Positions 49,952 through 58,988 of a stretch of 64,000 nucleotides of DNA are shown here, piece by piece (position 1 is the first letter of the stretch; each line of letters starts with the position of its first letter). The notes under the pieces were generated by a model. The model did no database searches, was not told the origin of the DNA, and saw nothing but the letters and a program-made list of their open reading frames with translations. Source of the stretch: Sphingobacterium spiritivorum (lineage in GTDB: Bacteria; Bacteroidota; Bacteroidia; Sphingobacteriales; Sphingobacteriaceae). The position numbers were made by a program, and so were the translations under genes. The stretch covers positions 2,976,001 through 3,040,000 of the forward strand of contig NZ_CP068082.1 of the NCBI RefSeq assembly GCF_016724845.1, written 5' to 3'.

Positions 49952-50312
49952 ATATGCTGTAGTGCGACTCGTACCGAGAGTGGAGAGAGAAGAGTTTATT
50001 AATGTCGGTGTGATATTGTATTGTAAGAAGATGCGCTATTCCGGATTTTTGTGGCAATTGAATGACGATAAATGCAGTGTATTGTGCGGAGATTTGGATG
50101 TTGCCATGATTCGTCAGCATTTGCATTCATTTGAACAGATCTGTAATGGTTCAAGCGATGGGGGTAAACTGGCTGAATTAGATCAGGCGGAACGTTTTCG
50201 TTGGCTGACCGCCCGACGAAGTACACTTATACAGTGCTCGCCTGTACATCCGGGCTTAACTGAGAATCCTGCGGATACACTTCAGGACCTTTTTGAAAAA
50301 CTAGTAATCTGA
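49935..50312 (+). CDS. DUF3037 family protein
   Basis: 125 residues from a GTG at 49935; no in-frame ATG is close enough. The family signature is present in EYAVVRLVPRVEREEFINVGVILYC. The start lies inside the end of the kinase gene, so the two are translated in a coupled way. It has no helix-turn-helix, so it is not HipB-like. Its role may be to partner or regulate the kinase. Confidence 0.82.
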   Translation: MKNVFEYAVVRLVPRVEREEFINVGVILYCKKMRYSGFLWQLNDDKCSVLCGDLDVAMIRQHLHSFEQICNGSSDGGKLAELDQAERFRWLTARRSTLIQCSPVHPGLTENPADTLQDLFEKLVI

Positions 50313-50376
50313 GACAGGAATTCAACTACCTACCATTCGTAATGGGAAATAGCTGACTTGCTCAAAAAAATAAAAT

Positions 50377-51204
50377 ATGTCTGCTGATAAAAATATGGAA
50401 AGCTTCTATGACCATTTGTATGCAAAGCAACTGGAAGTACAGGATATGCCTTCTAATAAACGAATAGCCCAATGGGCCATGAATCTTTTGCATCTGCTTT
50501 TTCCGGAGCGGAACTCCAATAGTTACCAGTCTGTAGAAGAGATCAGAGTTGCTTTTCAGCAATCCGAAAACGAGCTTTTTGACCTTTTGATCCGAACAAA
50601 GGCTTGTTCGCAATGTGATAATCAGGAGATTTCACGTGTGTTTTTTACCTGTTTGCCCGGGCTCTATGAAATTATGCTGACCGATGCACGATCTATAGTA
50701 GCCGGAGATCCTGCGGCGAAGAGTATTCGTGAGGTGATACGTACATACCCCGGATTTATGGCGATCAGTGTATTCCGGTTAGCCAACCAGCTTCATAAGC
50801 AAGGGGTGCCTCTGATCCCACGGATTCTTACGGAGTATGCACATTCCAAGACTGGGATAGATATTCATCCGGGTGCAACGATCGGACAGTATCTGTATAT
50901 CGATCATGGTACGGGATTGGTAATCGGTGAGACCAGTGTGATAGGAGATCATGTCAAACTGTATCAAGGCGTTACTCTGGGCGCTTTAAGTGTGGAAAAA
51001 AATATGGCTAATCTGAAACGTCATCCGACCATAGAAGATCATGTGATCATATATTCCGGAGCAACGATTCTGGGTGGTGAGACCGTTATCGGGCATCATT
51101 CCATCATCGGAGGCAATGTGTGGCTGACTTCCAGTATAGATCCATACACTACCGTCTACCATCAGGCTAATTCTAAATTTGTTGACGCTAAACCACTTAC
51201 ATAA
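50377..51204 (+). CDS. cysE: Serine O-acetyltransferase
   Basis: 275 residues. The alpha-helical N-terminal domain is followed by a left-handed beta-helix with hexapeptide repeats (HPGATIGQYLYIDHGTGLVIGETSVIGDHVKLYQGVTLG). The active-site DHGTG and the C-terminal GGNVWLTSS are family marks. It makes O-acetylserine from serine and acetyl-CoA. The next gene, cysM, uses that product, and the two are two bases apart, so they are one operon. Confidence 0.93.
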   Translation: MSADKNMESFYDHLYAKQLEVQDMPSNKRIAQWAMNLLHLLFPERNSNSYQSVEEIRVAFQQSENELFDLLIRTKACSQCDNQEISRVFFTCLPGLYEIMLTDARSIVAGDPAAKSIREVIRTYPGFMAISVFRLANQLHKQGVPLIPRILTEYAHSKTGIDIHPGATIGQYLYIDHGTGLVIGETSVIGDHVKLYQGVTLGALSVEKNMANLKRHPTIEDHVIIYSGATILGGETVIGHHSIIGGNVWLTSSIDPYTTVYHQANSKFVDAKPLT

Positions 51205-51206
51205 TT

Positions 51207-52079
51207 ATGGGAAATATAATAGATACCATAGGAAATACACCGTTAGTCGAGATTACCAAGTTTCATAACAATCCAAAGGTGAAAATCTATGCTAAAATGG
51301 AAGGAAATAATCCGGCCGGATCTGTGAAAGACAGGGCTGCGCTGAATATGATCCGCTCGGCTTTGGAACGGGGTGAGATTACGAAGGAATCCAAGCTTAT
51401 AGAAGCAACAAGTGGTAATACTGGTATTGCATTGGCTATGATTGCAGGTATGTATGGCTTAAGTCTGGAATTGGTGATGCCGAGTACTTCTACTCGTGAA
51501 CGAACACTCACAATGGAAGCTTTTGGAGCTAAAGTGACACTTCTGGAATCTATGGAGATTTGCAGGGATTATGCGGAGGATAAAGCGGCTTCAGGTGAAT
51601 ATTTTATTCTTAATCAATTTGCGAATCCGGATAATTATAAAGCACATATCAAGACAACCGGACCTGAGATCTGGCGAGATACAGAAGGAAAGATTACCCA
51701 TTTTGTGAGTGCGATGGGAACGACGGGCACTATTATGGGAAACTCAATGTTTCTGAAAGAGAAAAATGTGGATATCCAGATTGTCGGTTGTCAGCCTACG
51801 GAGGAATCTTCTATTCCCGGTATTCGCAGATGGCCTCAGGAGTATCTGCCTAAAATATTTGATGCTTCCCGTGTGGACAGGGTCATTGATATTTCACAGG
51901 CTGAATCTACACAGATGTCCCGTGAACTCGTGAAAAGGGAAGGTATATTTGCGGGAATGAGTACAGGAGGTGCTTTTGCTGCAGCACTCAAGGTTGCAAA
52001 TGAACTTGAGGAAGGTGTAATTGTATTTATTGCCTGTGATCGCGGAGACCGGTATCTGAGCTCTGACTTGTTCGGATAA
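51207..52079 (+). CDS. cysM: Cysteine synthase B
   Basis: 290 residues. The PLP Lys lies in the NPAGSVKDRAALNMI motif near residue 43, with ATSGNTGIALA for the acetate/phosphate-binding loop and SAMGTTGTIMG near the end. It builds cysteine from O-acetylserine and sulfide (or thiosulfate). The gene sits right after cysE. A terminator hairpin follows. Confidence 0.92.
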   Translation: MGNIIDTIGNTPLVEITKFHNNPKVKIYAKMEGNNPAGSVKDRAALNMIRSALERGEITKESKLIEATSGNTGIALAMIAGMYGLSLELVMPSTSTRERTLTMEAFGAKVTLLESMEICRDYAEDKAASGEYFILNQFANPDNYKAHIKTTGPEIWRDTEGKITHFVSAMGTTGTIMGNSMFLKEKNVDIQIVGCQPTEESSIPGIRRWPQEYLPKIFDASRVDRVIDISQAESTQMSRELVKREGIFAGMSTGGAFAAALKVANELEEGVIVFIACDRGDRYLSSDLFG

Positions 52080-52097
52080 AATAAATAATATTGTATC

Positions 52098-52132
52098 AAA
52101 AAGCGCTGTCCGGTAAACGAACAGCGCTTTTG
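52098..52132. terminator. Bidirectional terminator, cysM / DUF gene
   Basis: AAAAAGCGCTGT and ACAGCGCTTTT pair around an 11-base loop between converging genes; A and T runs flank it. Confidence 0.85.
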
Positions 52133-52134
52133 GT

Positions 52135-52824
52135 TTATTCTGTTTCTCTGCTCCAGATCTCAAAGATCGGATCACCCTTTGAGCTTTTACCGCTGTGATG
52201 CCAGTCATTACCTTTTATTTCTCCCTGGAAGCTGAGTGTGGCCCCCACGCGTCTATTATCCCTTGAGAAGAACAGGAGTTTTTCTGTGTATTGGTTATCC
52301 CGGAAAGAGTAGTTGCCACCTCCGGTACCGTAGAATCCTTTTTGAGCAGGATTGATAGCAATCCACTGAAAATAACCATCTACCAATATTTTAATGGTTT
52401 TGCGGTCCCCTCTTTTAATGCTGTTGATGTTTTCTCCTTCTTTTCTGCCTGTGATTCTCCATAAACCATCCAGATTTTGGGGTTTTCCGACCGCTTTTGT
52501 ATAGGTTTGCTCATTCAGCGTCAACGTATTTCCGGTCATTTTTGATTTGAATAGCTGCTTACTACCCACTTTGTCAGAATCCTGAGAATTAAATTCTACC
52601 GCTACTTGTATTCCCTTGCTATCAGCCTGAATGGGCCCTCCCCATGTGTAAACAAAATTATTTTCACTGAATTGAGTATAGGTACAATACTGATCTTTAA
52701 ATAACCAGAGCTCCGTAGTGCCATCCTTTGTTGAAAGATAAGCCCCTTCTAACGATGGTTGCTGAGCAGAAACAGGAGAAAGGCTACATAGCGCAATGAT
52801 AAGTGTAAAAAGCAAAGTTCTCAT
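52135..52824 (-). CDS. Secreted lipocalin-like protein
   Basis: 229 residues. A signal peptide (MRTLLFTLIIALCSLSPVSAQ) is followed by about two beta-rich stretches (SLEGAYLSTKDGTTELWLF and NLDGLWRITGRKEGENIN) of lipocalin-like type. The resemblance to DUF4488-like proteins is inferred from pattern. No neighbours suggest a role; it ends at the cysM terminator. Confidence 0.65.
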   Translation of the reverse strand: MRTLLFTLIIALCSLSPVSAQQPSLEGAYLSTKDGTTELWLFKDQYCTYTQFSENNFVYTWGGPIQADSKGIQVAVEFNSQDSDKVGSKQLFKSKMTGNTLTLNEQTYTKAVGKPQNLDGLWRITGRKEGENINSIKRGDRKTIKILVDGYFQWIAINPAQKGFYGTGGGNYSFRDNQYTEKLLFFSRDNRRVGATLSFQGEIKGNDWHHSGKSSKGDPIFEIWSRETE

Positions 52825-52912
52825 GACGTATAGTTATTGGTTATCCATTAATATACGAATGAAGCTATGCTTTTGTTTGCCGGAAGAGAAGGGAATGAAG
52901 AATCTGAGCTTG

Positions 52913-53203
52913 CTATCTGCCGCCGTACAGATCGAACAAATGCTCCCATTCTGCTGAAAGAGATGAGGAAAAAACAGGTTGTTTTGCTCTGTTATACCAG
53001 TAATTGGCATTCCATTGATCTCCTTCTTTGCGGTGTAGATAAGCATGTATATGTGCGGATACCGTATCGTGTAACTGATCTATAAGATCATGGGCGGTCT
53101 GCCAATCCCCTTTAGCATCATACCATAACGACTGAAGATGAACTGAAAAATCTGCTGGTGGTACAGGATGCAACAGAGACGCATCAAATGTAGAACGTTC
53201 CAT
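52913..53203 (-). CDS. Small conserved cytoplasmic protein
   Basis: 96 residues, no signal. The GDWQTAHDLIDQLHDT and AHIHAYLHRKEGDQWNANYWYNRAKQ segments match a conserved small family I know from Bacteroidota and Proteobacteria, probably helical. Function unknown. It is downstream of the histone-like gene but separated from it by a terminator. Confidence 0.7.
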   Translation of the reverse strand: MERSTFDASLLHPVPPADFSVHLQSLWYDAKGDWQTAHDLIDQLHDTVSAHIHAYLHRKEGDQWNANYWYNRAKQPVFSSSLSAEWEHLFDLYGGR

Positions 53204-53234
53204 AGAATTAAAGTAGACAAACTCGTTTAAAATA

Positions 53235-53267
53235 AAAAATCCTTACCCGTAAAGGATAAGGATTTTC
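53235..53267 (-). terminator. Terminator after the histone H1-like gene
   Basis: AAAATCCTTA and TAAGGATTTT pair around an 11-base loop on either strand, 20 bases after the stop of the histone-like gene. Confidence 0.75.
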
Positions 53268-53285
53268 TATCTCCGAAAATTGAAA

Positions 53286-53465
53286 TTATTTTCCGTCGTT
53301 TTTCTTAGCAGTAACTTCGTTACGGATGTCTTGTGCTAAAGTTTTGATTTCTTGTAAACCTTTACGTACACGCGTACCTGCAGCAGCGTTTCCGTTGTTG
53401 AAAAATTTGTCCGCATCTGCTTCGATTGAAGCTACCAGCTCTTTTAATTTAGTGTAGTTTTCCAT
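53286..53465 (-). CDS. Histone H1-like DNA-binding protein
   Basis: 59 residues, below usual gene-finder length limits but a real gene. It begins MENYTKLKELVASIEADAD and ends with a basic tail (VRKGLQEIKTLAQDIRNEV, then AKKNDGK). This matches the small Hc1/histone H1-like family of Bacteroidota. It would bind DNA and help compact the chromosome. It has its own terminator and lies upstream of a small conserved gene and downstream of the S46 peptidase. Confidence 0.85.
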   Translation of the reverse strand: MENYTKLKELVASIEADADKFFNNGNAAAGTRVRKGLQEIKTLAQDIRNEVTAKKNDGK

Positions 53466-53589
53466 TTTTAATTAATATAATTATAGTTTTCTTTAATTAA
53501 TCCTCAAACGATGTTATAAATATACAAAAAGCAATGAAAGCATAAATATTTTTTCATCTTTTTTTGCTGAAAAAGTTATTTAACAGCAG

Positions 53590-55728
53590 TTATTCTACAA
53601 TTTTCAGTTCTTCAATGATATTTGTAGCTCCTGCAAACTTATCAATGATAAATAATACATAACGGATATCTACAGATATTGTACGTTGTAGTTTTGGATC
53701 GAAGATCACATCTCCGGCCATTGCTTCAATGTTACCATCAAAAGCCAGGCCAATTAATTCACCGTTGCCGTTAATTACAGGAGATCCTGAATTTCCTCCG
53801 GTAATGTCGTTGTTGCTCAGGAAATTAACAGGCATGTATCCTTTCTTGTCTGCATAACGACCAAAGTCTTTTGTATTGTACAGATCAATCAGACGCTGCG
53901 GAAGGTCGAATTCTTCGTCTCCTTTTTTGTACTTCGCAATCGTTCCTTTTAACGTTGTATAGTAATTTTCCGCTGCATCATTTTTTGCATTTGGAGGGAG
54001 TGCCATTATCGAACCATATGTTAAACGTAAAGTACTGTTCGCATCAGGATAATATTTTCCTTTTGGGTTTGATTCCAGTACTCCGGCGATGTATTTACGG
54101 TGCGCGGCCTGGAATTTTCCTTCTGCTTCTTCCTGACCTGGCAATACTTCGCGGTATTTGGTCATTAAAGCTGAAGAAATAAGGAACAACGGATCTTGTG
54201 CAACGGCTGCAGCATCAGGGTTGGCAAGAAAGGCATTTACTTTTTCAGATGAAGCGAAGATGCTTGTGGCAAAGGCCTGTTCTATATCCTTACTGAAATC
54301 TCCGCCATTTTTGCTTGCTAATGTAGCAATGTAAGGAGCAATAGCGCCACCTTTCTTAGCATACAGATTAAGTTCTTGTGTCAATACTTCTATCTCCAAA
54401 GGCTGATACAGTTTTTCATATGAGTCCTGAACGAAAGCATTTAGCTTAGGAAGCATCTCTGCTCTTTTTGCTTCATTTTCTTTTGCATATTGAGCAAGAC
54501 CTCCACCCAGATTTGCCGGAAGTGCAGCGAAAGTTGAAGAACGGATCATACCGGTAAGGTAATTGTCGTGTCTTGCTTTTTCATTAGTAGCTGCGTAATA
54601 ATCGTTGATGGTTTTGATAACATCCCCATACTTAGCCTTATTAGCTGCTTTGTTAGCCCATTTATTGAATTTAGCTTCTTCTACTGCTTTTGTAGCTGCT
54701 GTCTTATGGAAGGTCAGTGCATCGATCATACCCTGACGGTTTTTCCAGTAGTTGGCTACACCCGAGTATTTGGAAGCATAGTTGATTTTTACTTCCTGAT
54801 CCCGATCCATGTATTTTTTCATGGCATCCAGACCTGTTTTTGAAGATTCCACCCATGCCGGATAAGCAAATTTTACATTTTGCTCAATACCTGCTGAAGG
54901 CATCCATCTGTTTGTACGGCCCGGATATCCCAGAATCATTGCAAAGTCGTTATCCTTAAAACCTTTCAGACTGACAGGAAGAAAGTGTTTTGGTTTCAAC
55001 GGAACATTCTCTTTGGAATACTGTGCAGGGTTACCGTCTTTGTCTCCGTAGACACGGAAGATAGAAAAATCCCCGGTATGGCGTGGCCATTCCCAGTTAT
55101 CTGTATCACCACCGAATTTACCTATGCTGTTAGGAGGCGTACCTACCAGACGAACATCTGTATAATCCTGATAAACGAAGTAGTAATACTCATTTCCATT
55201 GTAGAAAGATCTTACAGATACTACATATTTACCACCTTCGCTGTTTTCTGTCTGGATTTTTGCAATTTCCTGATTAATAATTTTCTCACGTTCCTTTTCG
55301 GTCATTTTATCATTTACAAGACCAAGAATACGCTTTGATACATCATCCATGCGTACGAAAAAGCGTACAAATAAAGATTTAGGCTTTAATTCTTCCGCTT
55401 TTGTTTTAGCCCAGAATCCGTTTGTTAAGTGATCATTTTCTGGTGTAGACAGCTCCGCGATAGCACCGTAACCACAGTGGTGATTGGTAAATACCAGACC
55501 TTGATTAGACACGATCTCTGCTGTACATCCTCCGTTGAATTGTACGATCGCATCCTTAAGACTGGAATTGTTAATGCTGTAAATTTCTTCAGCTGTTAAT
55601 TTTAAGCCTTTTTTCTGCATATCTGCCATATTCAGGCGTTTGATGTGCATTAAAAACCACATCCCCTCGTCGGCAAATGAGCTTAGACTTACTGCAAATA
55701 GCAGTACGAAAATCCATAATTTTTTCAT
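53590..55728 (-). CDS. S46-family dipeptidyl-peptidase, DPP7-like
   Basis: 712 residues with a signal peptide (MKKLWIFVLLFAVSLSSFA). The catalytic His is in TNHHCGYGAI (His84), the Asp is in the RHTGDF segment, and Ser647 is in GNSGSPVING. The residue 18 after the Ser is Gly, as in DPP7 (hydrophobic preference), not Arg as in DPP11 (acidic preference). The enzyme removes dipeptides from peptide N-termini in the periplasm. It is a single-gene unit. Confidence 0.93.
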   Translation of the reverse strand: MKKLWIFVLLFAVSLSSFADEGMWFLMHIKRLNMADMQKKGLKLTAEEIYSINNSSLKDAIVQFNGGCTAEIVSNQGLVFTNHHCGYGAIAELSTPENDHLTNGFWAKTKAEELKPKSLFVRFFVRMDDVSKRILGLVNDKMTEKEREKIINQEIAKIQTENSEGGKYVVSVRSFYNGNEYYYFVYQDYTDVRLVGTPPNSIGKFGGDTDNWEWPRHTGDFSIFRVYGDKDGNPAQYSKENVPLKPKHFLPVSLKGFKDNDFAMILGYPGRTNRWMPSAGIEQNVKFAYPAWVESSKTGLDAMKKYMDRDQEVKINYASKYSGVANYWKNRQGMIDALTFHKTAATKAVEEAKFNKWANKAANKAKYGDVIKTINDYYAATNEKARHDNYLTGMIRSSTFAALPANLGGGLAQYAKENEAKRAEMLPKLNAFVQDSYEKLYQPLEIEVLTQELNLYAKKGGAIAPYIATLASKNGGDFSKDIEQAFATSIFASSEKVNAFLANPDAAAVAQDPLFLISSALMTKYREVLPGQEEAEGKFQAAHRKYIAGVLESNPKGKYYPDANSTLRLTYGSIMALPPNAKNDAAENYYTTLKGTIAKYKKGDEEFDLPQRLIDLYNTKDFGRYADKKGYMPVNFLSNNDITGGNSGSPVINGNGELIGLAFDGNIEAMAGDVIFDPKLQRTISVDIRYVLFIIDKFAGATNIIEELKIVE

Positions 55729-55933
55729 ATCAACCTTTTAAGTTCTTTTATATCTAGGACAAAGTTGCTTTAAAATAGGTGTAAATCAAAATCTGAGGGT
55801 TGCATAATCGGAAAAAGATGAGTTTTATCGTACGTCTCAAATCATTGTCCGCAGCCTGCGTCAGTGCTTTATTGTGCAGTACCTCCGGCCAAATCTGATG
55901 GTAATGTGACCTTTTCATATAAATGCTTTTCGC

Positions 55934-55941
55934 TATCTTTG
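55934..55941 (+). promoter_or_regulatory. -7 element of the DEAD-box helicase gene (TATCTTTG)
   Basis: TATCTTTG ends four bases before the ATG at 55946. The -33 region reads TTTTC rather than TTG. The transcript would start at the codon itself. Confidence 0.45.
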
Positions 55942-55945
55942 CCAG

Positions 55946-57298
55946 ATGCAAAACTCTTTTGAAGATTTCAAGTTCAATAAACAGATCCTCAATGCTATCT
56001 CAGAAGCTGGTTATTCCGTTCCGACGGAGATACAGCAGAAGGCCATTACCCCTGTCCTGGCAGGGCAGGATATCATGGGGATAGCGCAGACGGGAACGGG
56101 GAAAACAGCCGCGTTCGTCTTGCCTATGTTGATGAAGCTGAAATATGCGCAAGGTAAGGATATGCGTGCGCTTATCTTATCGCCTACACGGGAGTTGGCG
56201 ATGCAGATCGAAGAACATATACAGTTGTTTTCAAAATATCTTGATCTGCGTACAGTCGTGCTTTACGGCGGCTTAGGACCTAAAACGCAAATTGAAAACC
56301 TGGAAAAGGGGGTAGATATTATTGTGGCTACACCGGGAAGGTTTTTAGATCTTTATCTGGAAGGGCATATCAATGTCAAGTCACTGAAATTTCTGGTCAT
56401 GGACGAGGCCGATAAAATGATGGATATGGGGTTTATCTCCAAGATCCACCGTATATTGGAAGTCGTACCCCGGAAAAGACAAAATCTGTTGTTTTCAGCA
56501 ACTATGAGTGAACTTGTCCGCAAAATTGCAGGAGATTTTCTGGCCTTTCCTACAGTAATTGAAGTTACAGAACAGGCTACTCCGGCTAAGACAGTACAGC
56601 AGGCTGTCTATAAGGTGCCTAATCAAAAAACAAAGCTCAATCTCTTACAACATCTTCTGAAGGATGATGAATCTTTTCACCGTCTTATTGTATTCTGTAA
56701 AACAAAGACTGTAGCAGATAATGTATTCCACTTTCTGGAACGAAAATATGGTACAGAGCAGGTGAGAGTGATTCATGCCAACAAGGGACAGAATACGCGT
56801 ATCAATTCGATCAATGCATTCAAAGAAGGTAATATCAGGATTCTGGTTGCTACGGATGTAGCGGCACGTGGGCTGGATGTTTCTAATGTCAGTCATGTGA
56901 TCAATTTTGAGGTGCCTATAGTTATTGAAGATTATGTGCATCGCATAGGACGTACAGGCCGTGCATTTAATGAAGGAGACGCTATTACGTTCAGTAATCC
57001 TGCGGAAGAATATTATGTTCGGAAGATCGAAAAACTTATTCGTCAATCGATTCCGGTTCTTGAAATTCCGGAAGGAGTTTTTGTCGAAAAAACAGGTTTT
57101 GAAGAACGTCAGGCTATAGCTCGTGAAATTGATAATCAGAAGAAAAAAGATGATCCTGATTTCAAAGGCGCTTTCCATGAGAAAAAATATATGCTCAATG
57201 GTGGCGGAAAACCTAAGCCTGTCAAGAAAGCAGGAGCAAAGAAGACGACAGCAACAGGAAAAAAGAAAAAAGGAAAGGCTTTCAAGCCTAGTAAATAA
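55946..57298 (+). CDS. DEAD-box RNA helicase, RhlE type
   Basis: 450 residues. Q motif FEDFKFNKQILNAI, Walker A AQTGTGKTAAF, PTRELAMQ, TPGRFLDL, DEAD box VMDEADKMMDMGF, SAT motif LFSATMS, and the C-terminal HRIGRTGR are intact. A Lys-rich tail follows. It unwinds RNA, probably in ribosome assembly or mRNA turnover. It starts a four-gene run: its stop overlaps the next start (TAATG). Confidence 0.94.
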   Translation: MQNSFEDFKFNKQILNAISEAGYSVPTEIQQKAITPVLAGQDIMGIAQTGTGKTAAFVLPMLMKLKYAQGKDMRALILSPTRELAMQIEEHIQLFSKYLDLRTVVLYGGLGPKTQIENLEKGVDIIVATPGRFLDLYLEGHINVKSLKFLVMDEADKMMDMGFISKIHRILEVVPRKRQNLLFSATMSELVRKIAGDFLAFPTVIEVTEQATPAKTVQQAVYKVPNQKTKLNLLQHLLKDDESFHRLIVFCKTKTVADNVFHFLERKYGTEQVRVIHANKGQNTRINSINAFKEGNIRILVATDVAARGLDVSNVSHVINFEVPIVIEDYVHRIGRTGRAFNEGDAITFSNPAEEYYVRKIEKLIRQSIPVLEIPEGVFVEKTGFEERQAIAREIDNQKKKDDPDFKGAFHEKKYMLNGGGKPKPVKKAGAKKTTATGKKKKGKAFKPSK

Positions 57299-57540
57299 TG
57301 GGACTGAAACTTACACCGTTAAATATCACGCTGGCCTGTATTCTGGTTTGGTTTTTTAGTGAACTGGGACATCCGGAGACAGCAATGATCTCCATTCCCT
57401 GGTTAGGGGTACTGGTGGTAGTATTGGCTGTTGTGGACCTTTTATTCCGGGTGTGGATAAAGGATCTGAAACGTGTGTGGATGTTTGAAATAGGATTTAT
57501 TTTGGTGGTAGGTATTGTCACCGTATTGATAAGAATATAA
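57298..57540 (+). CDS. Small three-helix membrane protein
   Basis: 80 residues with three hydrophobic segments (about 8-20, 32-50 and 61-79). No family recognised. Its ATG shares a base with the helicase stop and it lies five bases before gldC, so it is translationally coupled. Confidence 0.7.
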   Translation: MGLKLTPLNITLACILVWFFSELGHPETAMISIPWLGVLVVVLAVVDLLFRVWIKDLKRVWMFEIGFILVVGIVTVLIRI

Positions 57541-57545
57541 AGAGT

Positions 57546-57896
57546 ATGAAAAAGGCAGAAATTAAATTACAGATAGAATTAGACGAGCAAAATGTCCCTG
57601 AGACTATTCACTGGACATCCAGTGATGGCGAGTCTTCAGACGAACTTCCTGCAAAGGCCATGTTTTTGGCATTATGGGATGCGCAATATAAAAACTCCAT
57701 GCGTATTGATCTTTGGACCAAGGATATGCCATATGACGAAATGAAACGTTTCTTTTATGAGACATTGCAGACTTTGGGCGATACGTTTATCCGTTCGGCT
57801 GGTGGTGATCCTATGGCTGATAAAGTGATTGGTGATCTTCGTGATTATTGCGCACATTTTGCAGAGAAAATGGAAGTTCTGGAACAACAACAATAG
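57546..57896 (+). CDS. gldC: Gliding motility-associated protein GldC
   Basis: 116 residues. The sequence IKLQIELDEQNVPETIHWTSSDG, KAMFLALWDAQYKNSMRIDLWTKDMPYDEMKRFFYETLQTLGDTF matches GldC. It has no signal peptide and is cytoplasmic. In flavobacteria it supports GldB-dependent motility and type IX secretion. No gldB is in this window. Confidence 0.9.
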   Translation: MKKAEIKLQIELDEQNVPETIHWTSSDGESSDELPAKAMFLALWDAQYKNSMRIDLWTKDMPYDEMKRFFYETLQTLGDTFIRSAGGDPMADKVIGDLRDYCAHFAEKMEVLEQQQ

Positions 57897-57911
57897 TTAG
57901 ATATTTAGTAT

Positions 57912-58325
57912 ATGAATTACTTTTTAGTAAAGTCTGAGCCTTTCAAATACAGCTGGGAGCAGTTTAATAAAGACGGGCAGACCTTTTGGGACGGAGTGCG
58001 TAATTATCAGGCCCGAAATAATATAAAAGCAATGAAGGAAGGTGATCTGGTACTTTTCTATCATAGCAATGAAGGTAAAGAAGTAGTCGGTATCGCTAAA
58101 GTAGTAAAAGAATTTTATCAGGATCCTACGACAGAAGATGAACGTTGGGTGGTGGTAGATCTTGCTCCGGTGGAGACGTTTAAAAATCCCGTGACACTGG
58201 AACAGATTAAAAGTGATACACTGCTTCAGGATGTCGCATTAGTACGTCAGGGAAGGCTTTCGGTTATGCCGTTGAAGCCGGAAGAATTTGACAGAATAGT
58301 AGAGCTTGGTAATCAGGATATTTAG
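57912..58325 (+). CDS. EVE-domain protein
   Basis: 137 residues. The EVE fold motifs are visible: NYFLVKSEPFKYSWEQF, WDGVRNYQARNNIKAMKEGDLVLFYHS, and VVVDLAPVETFKNPVTL. EVE domains bind modified nucleotides (PUA-like). It ends the helicase-small membrane protein-gldC run. Confidence 0.9.
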   Translation: MNYFLVKSEPFKYSWEQFNKDGQTFWDGVRNYQARNNIKAMKEGDLVLFYHSNEGKEVVGIAKVVKEFYQDPTTEDERWVVVDLAPVETFKNPVTLEQIKSDTLLQDVALVRQGRLSVMPLKPEEFDRIVELGNQDI

Positions 58326-58399
58326 TAGCATGATGGGAGGATTGTCTTCTCTGTCGCTTAATATAAATTTCCACCCACAGGTCTTCTGACTTTTATAAG

Positions 58400-58444
58400 C
58401 TATAGATATGAGTATATATCATTATTGAATACTCATATCTATAG
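58400..58444. terminator. Hairpin between the EVE and thioesterase genes
   Basis: A perfect 16-base-pair stem (CTATAGATATGAGTAT and its complement, 13-base loop). No T tract follows on either strand, so it may act as a pause or processing site instead of a standard terminator. Confidence 0.5.
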
Positions 58445-58450
58445 TAAGAT

Positions 58451-58978
58451 TTAATCCTTCTGTTCGAGCATCTTTAACAGCTTCTTGATCCCTGTAGCAT
58501 GCTGGGGTTTAATTTTTCCCGCAAGTATAAGCCTGAGTTCCCGACGCTGCAAAGCTTCATCATATAGTTTCTGTTCTTTTTCTGTTTCCGGAATCAGCTC
58601 AGGTATAGGCTGAGGTTGAGTATTCTCGTCGACAGCAACAAATGTATAATAAGCCTCATTCGATTTTACTTTTGTACCCAATGGCAGATTCTGCGCAAAT
58701 ACTTCCATCCGCACTTCCAGAGACGTATTAAAAGCGCGTGTCACCTGAGCTTCTATTGTTAATACTTCTCCCAGTTTGATAGATCTTTTGAAAGATACAT
58801 TGTCCACAGACACGGTGACCACAGGGCTATTCGCATGTTTCTGAGCTGCCATAGCAGAGCAGATATCCATCCAGTAGAGCAGACGCCCTCCCATCAGATT
58901 ATTAAATGTATTGGTATCATTGGGCAGAACAAGCTCGTTCATCACCATGTAAGATTCCTTTGCAGTTTTTGATTTCAT
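58451..58978 (-). CDS. Acyl-CoA thioesterase, hotdog fold
   Basis: 175 residues. Hotdog features: NTFNNLMGGRLLYWMDICSAMAAQKHA, then VSVDNVSFKRSIKLGEVLTIEAQV, and a helical tail of about 40 residues. It is the longer paralogue of the enzyme at 18543. It hydrolyses acyl-CoA. It is ten bases after the RmlD-like gene. Confidence 0.88.
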   Translation of the reverse strand: MKSKTAKESYMVMNELVLPNDTNTFNNLMGGRLLYWMDICSAMAAQKHANSPVVTVSVDNVSFKRSIKLGEVLTIEAQVTRAFNTSLEVRMEVFAQNLPLGTKVKSNEAYYTFVAVDENTQPQPIPELIPETEKEQKLYDEALQRRELRLILAGKIKPQHATGIKKLLKMLEQKD

Positions 58979-58988
58979 ATGTTTTTAC

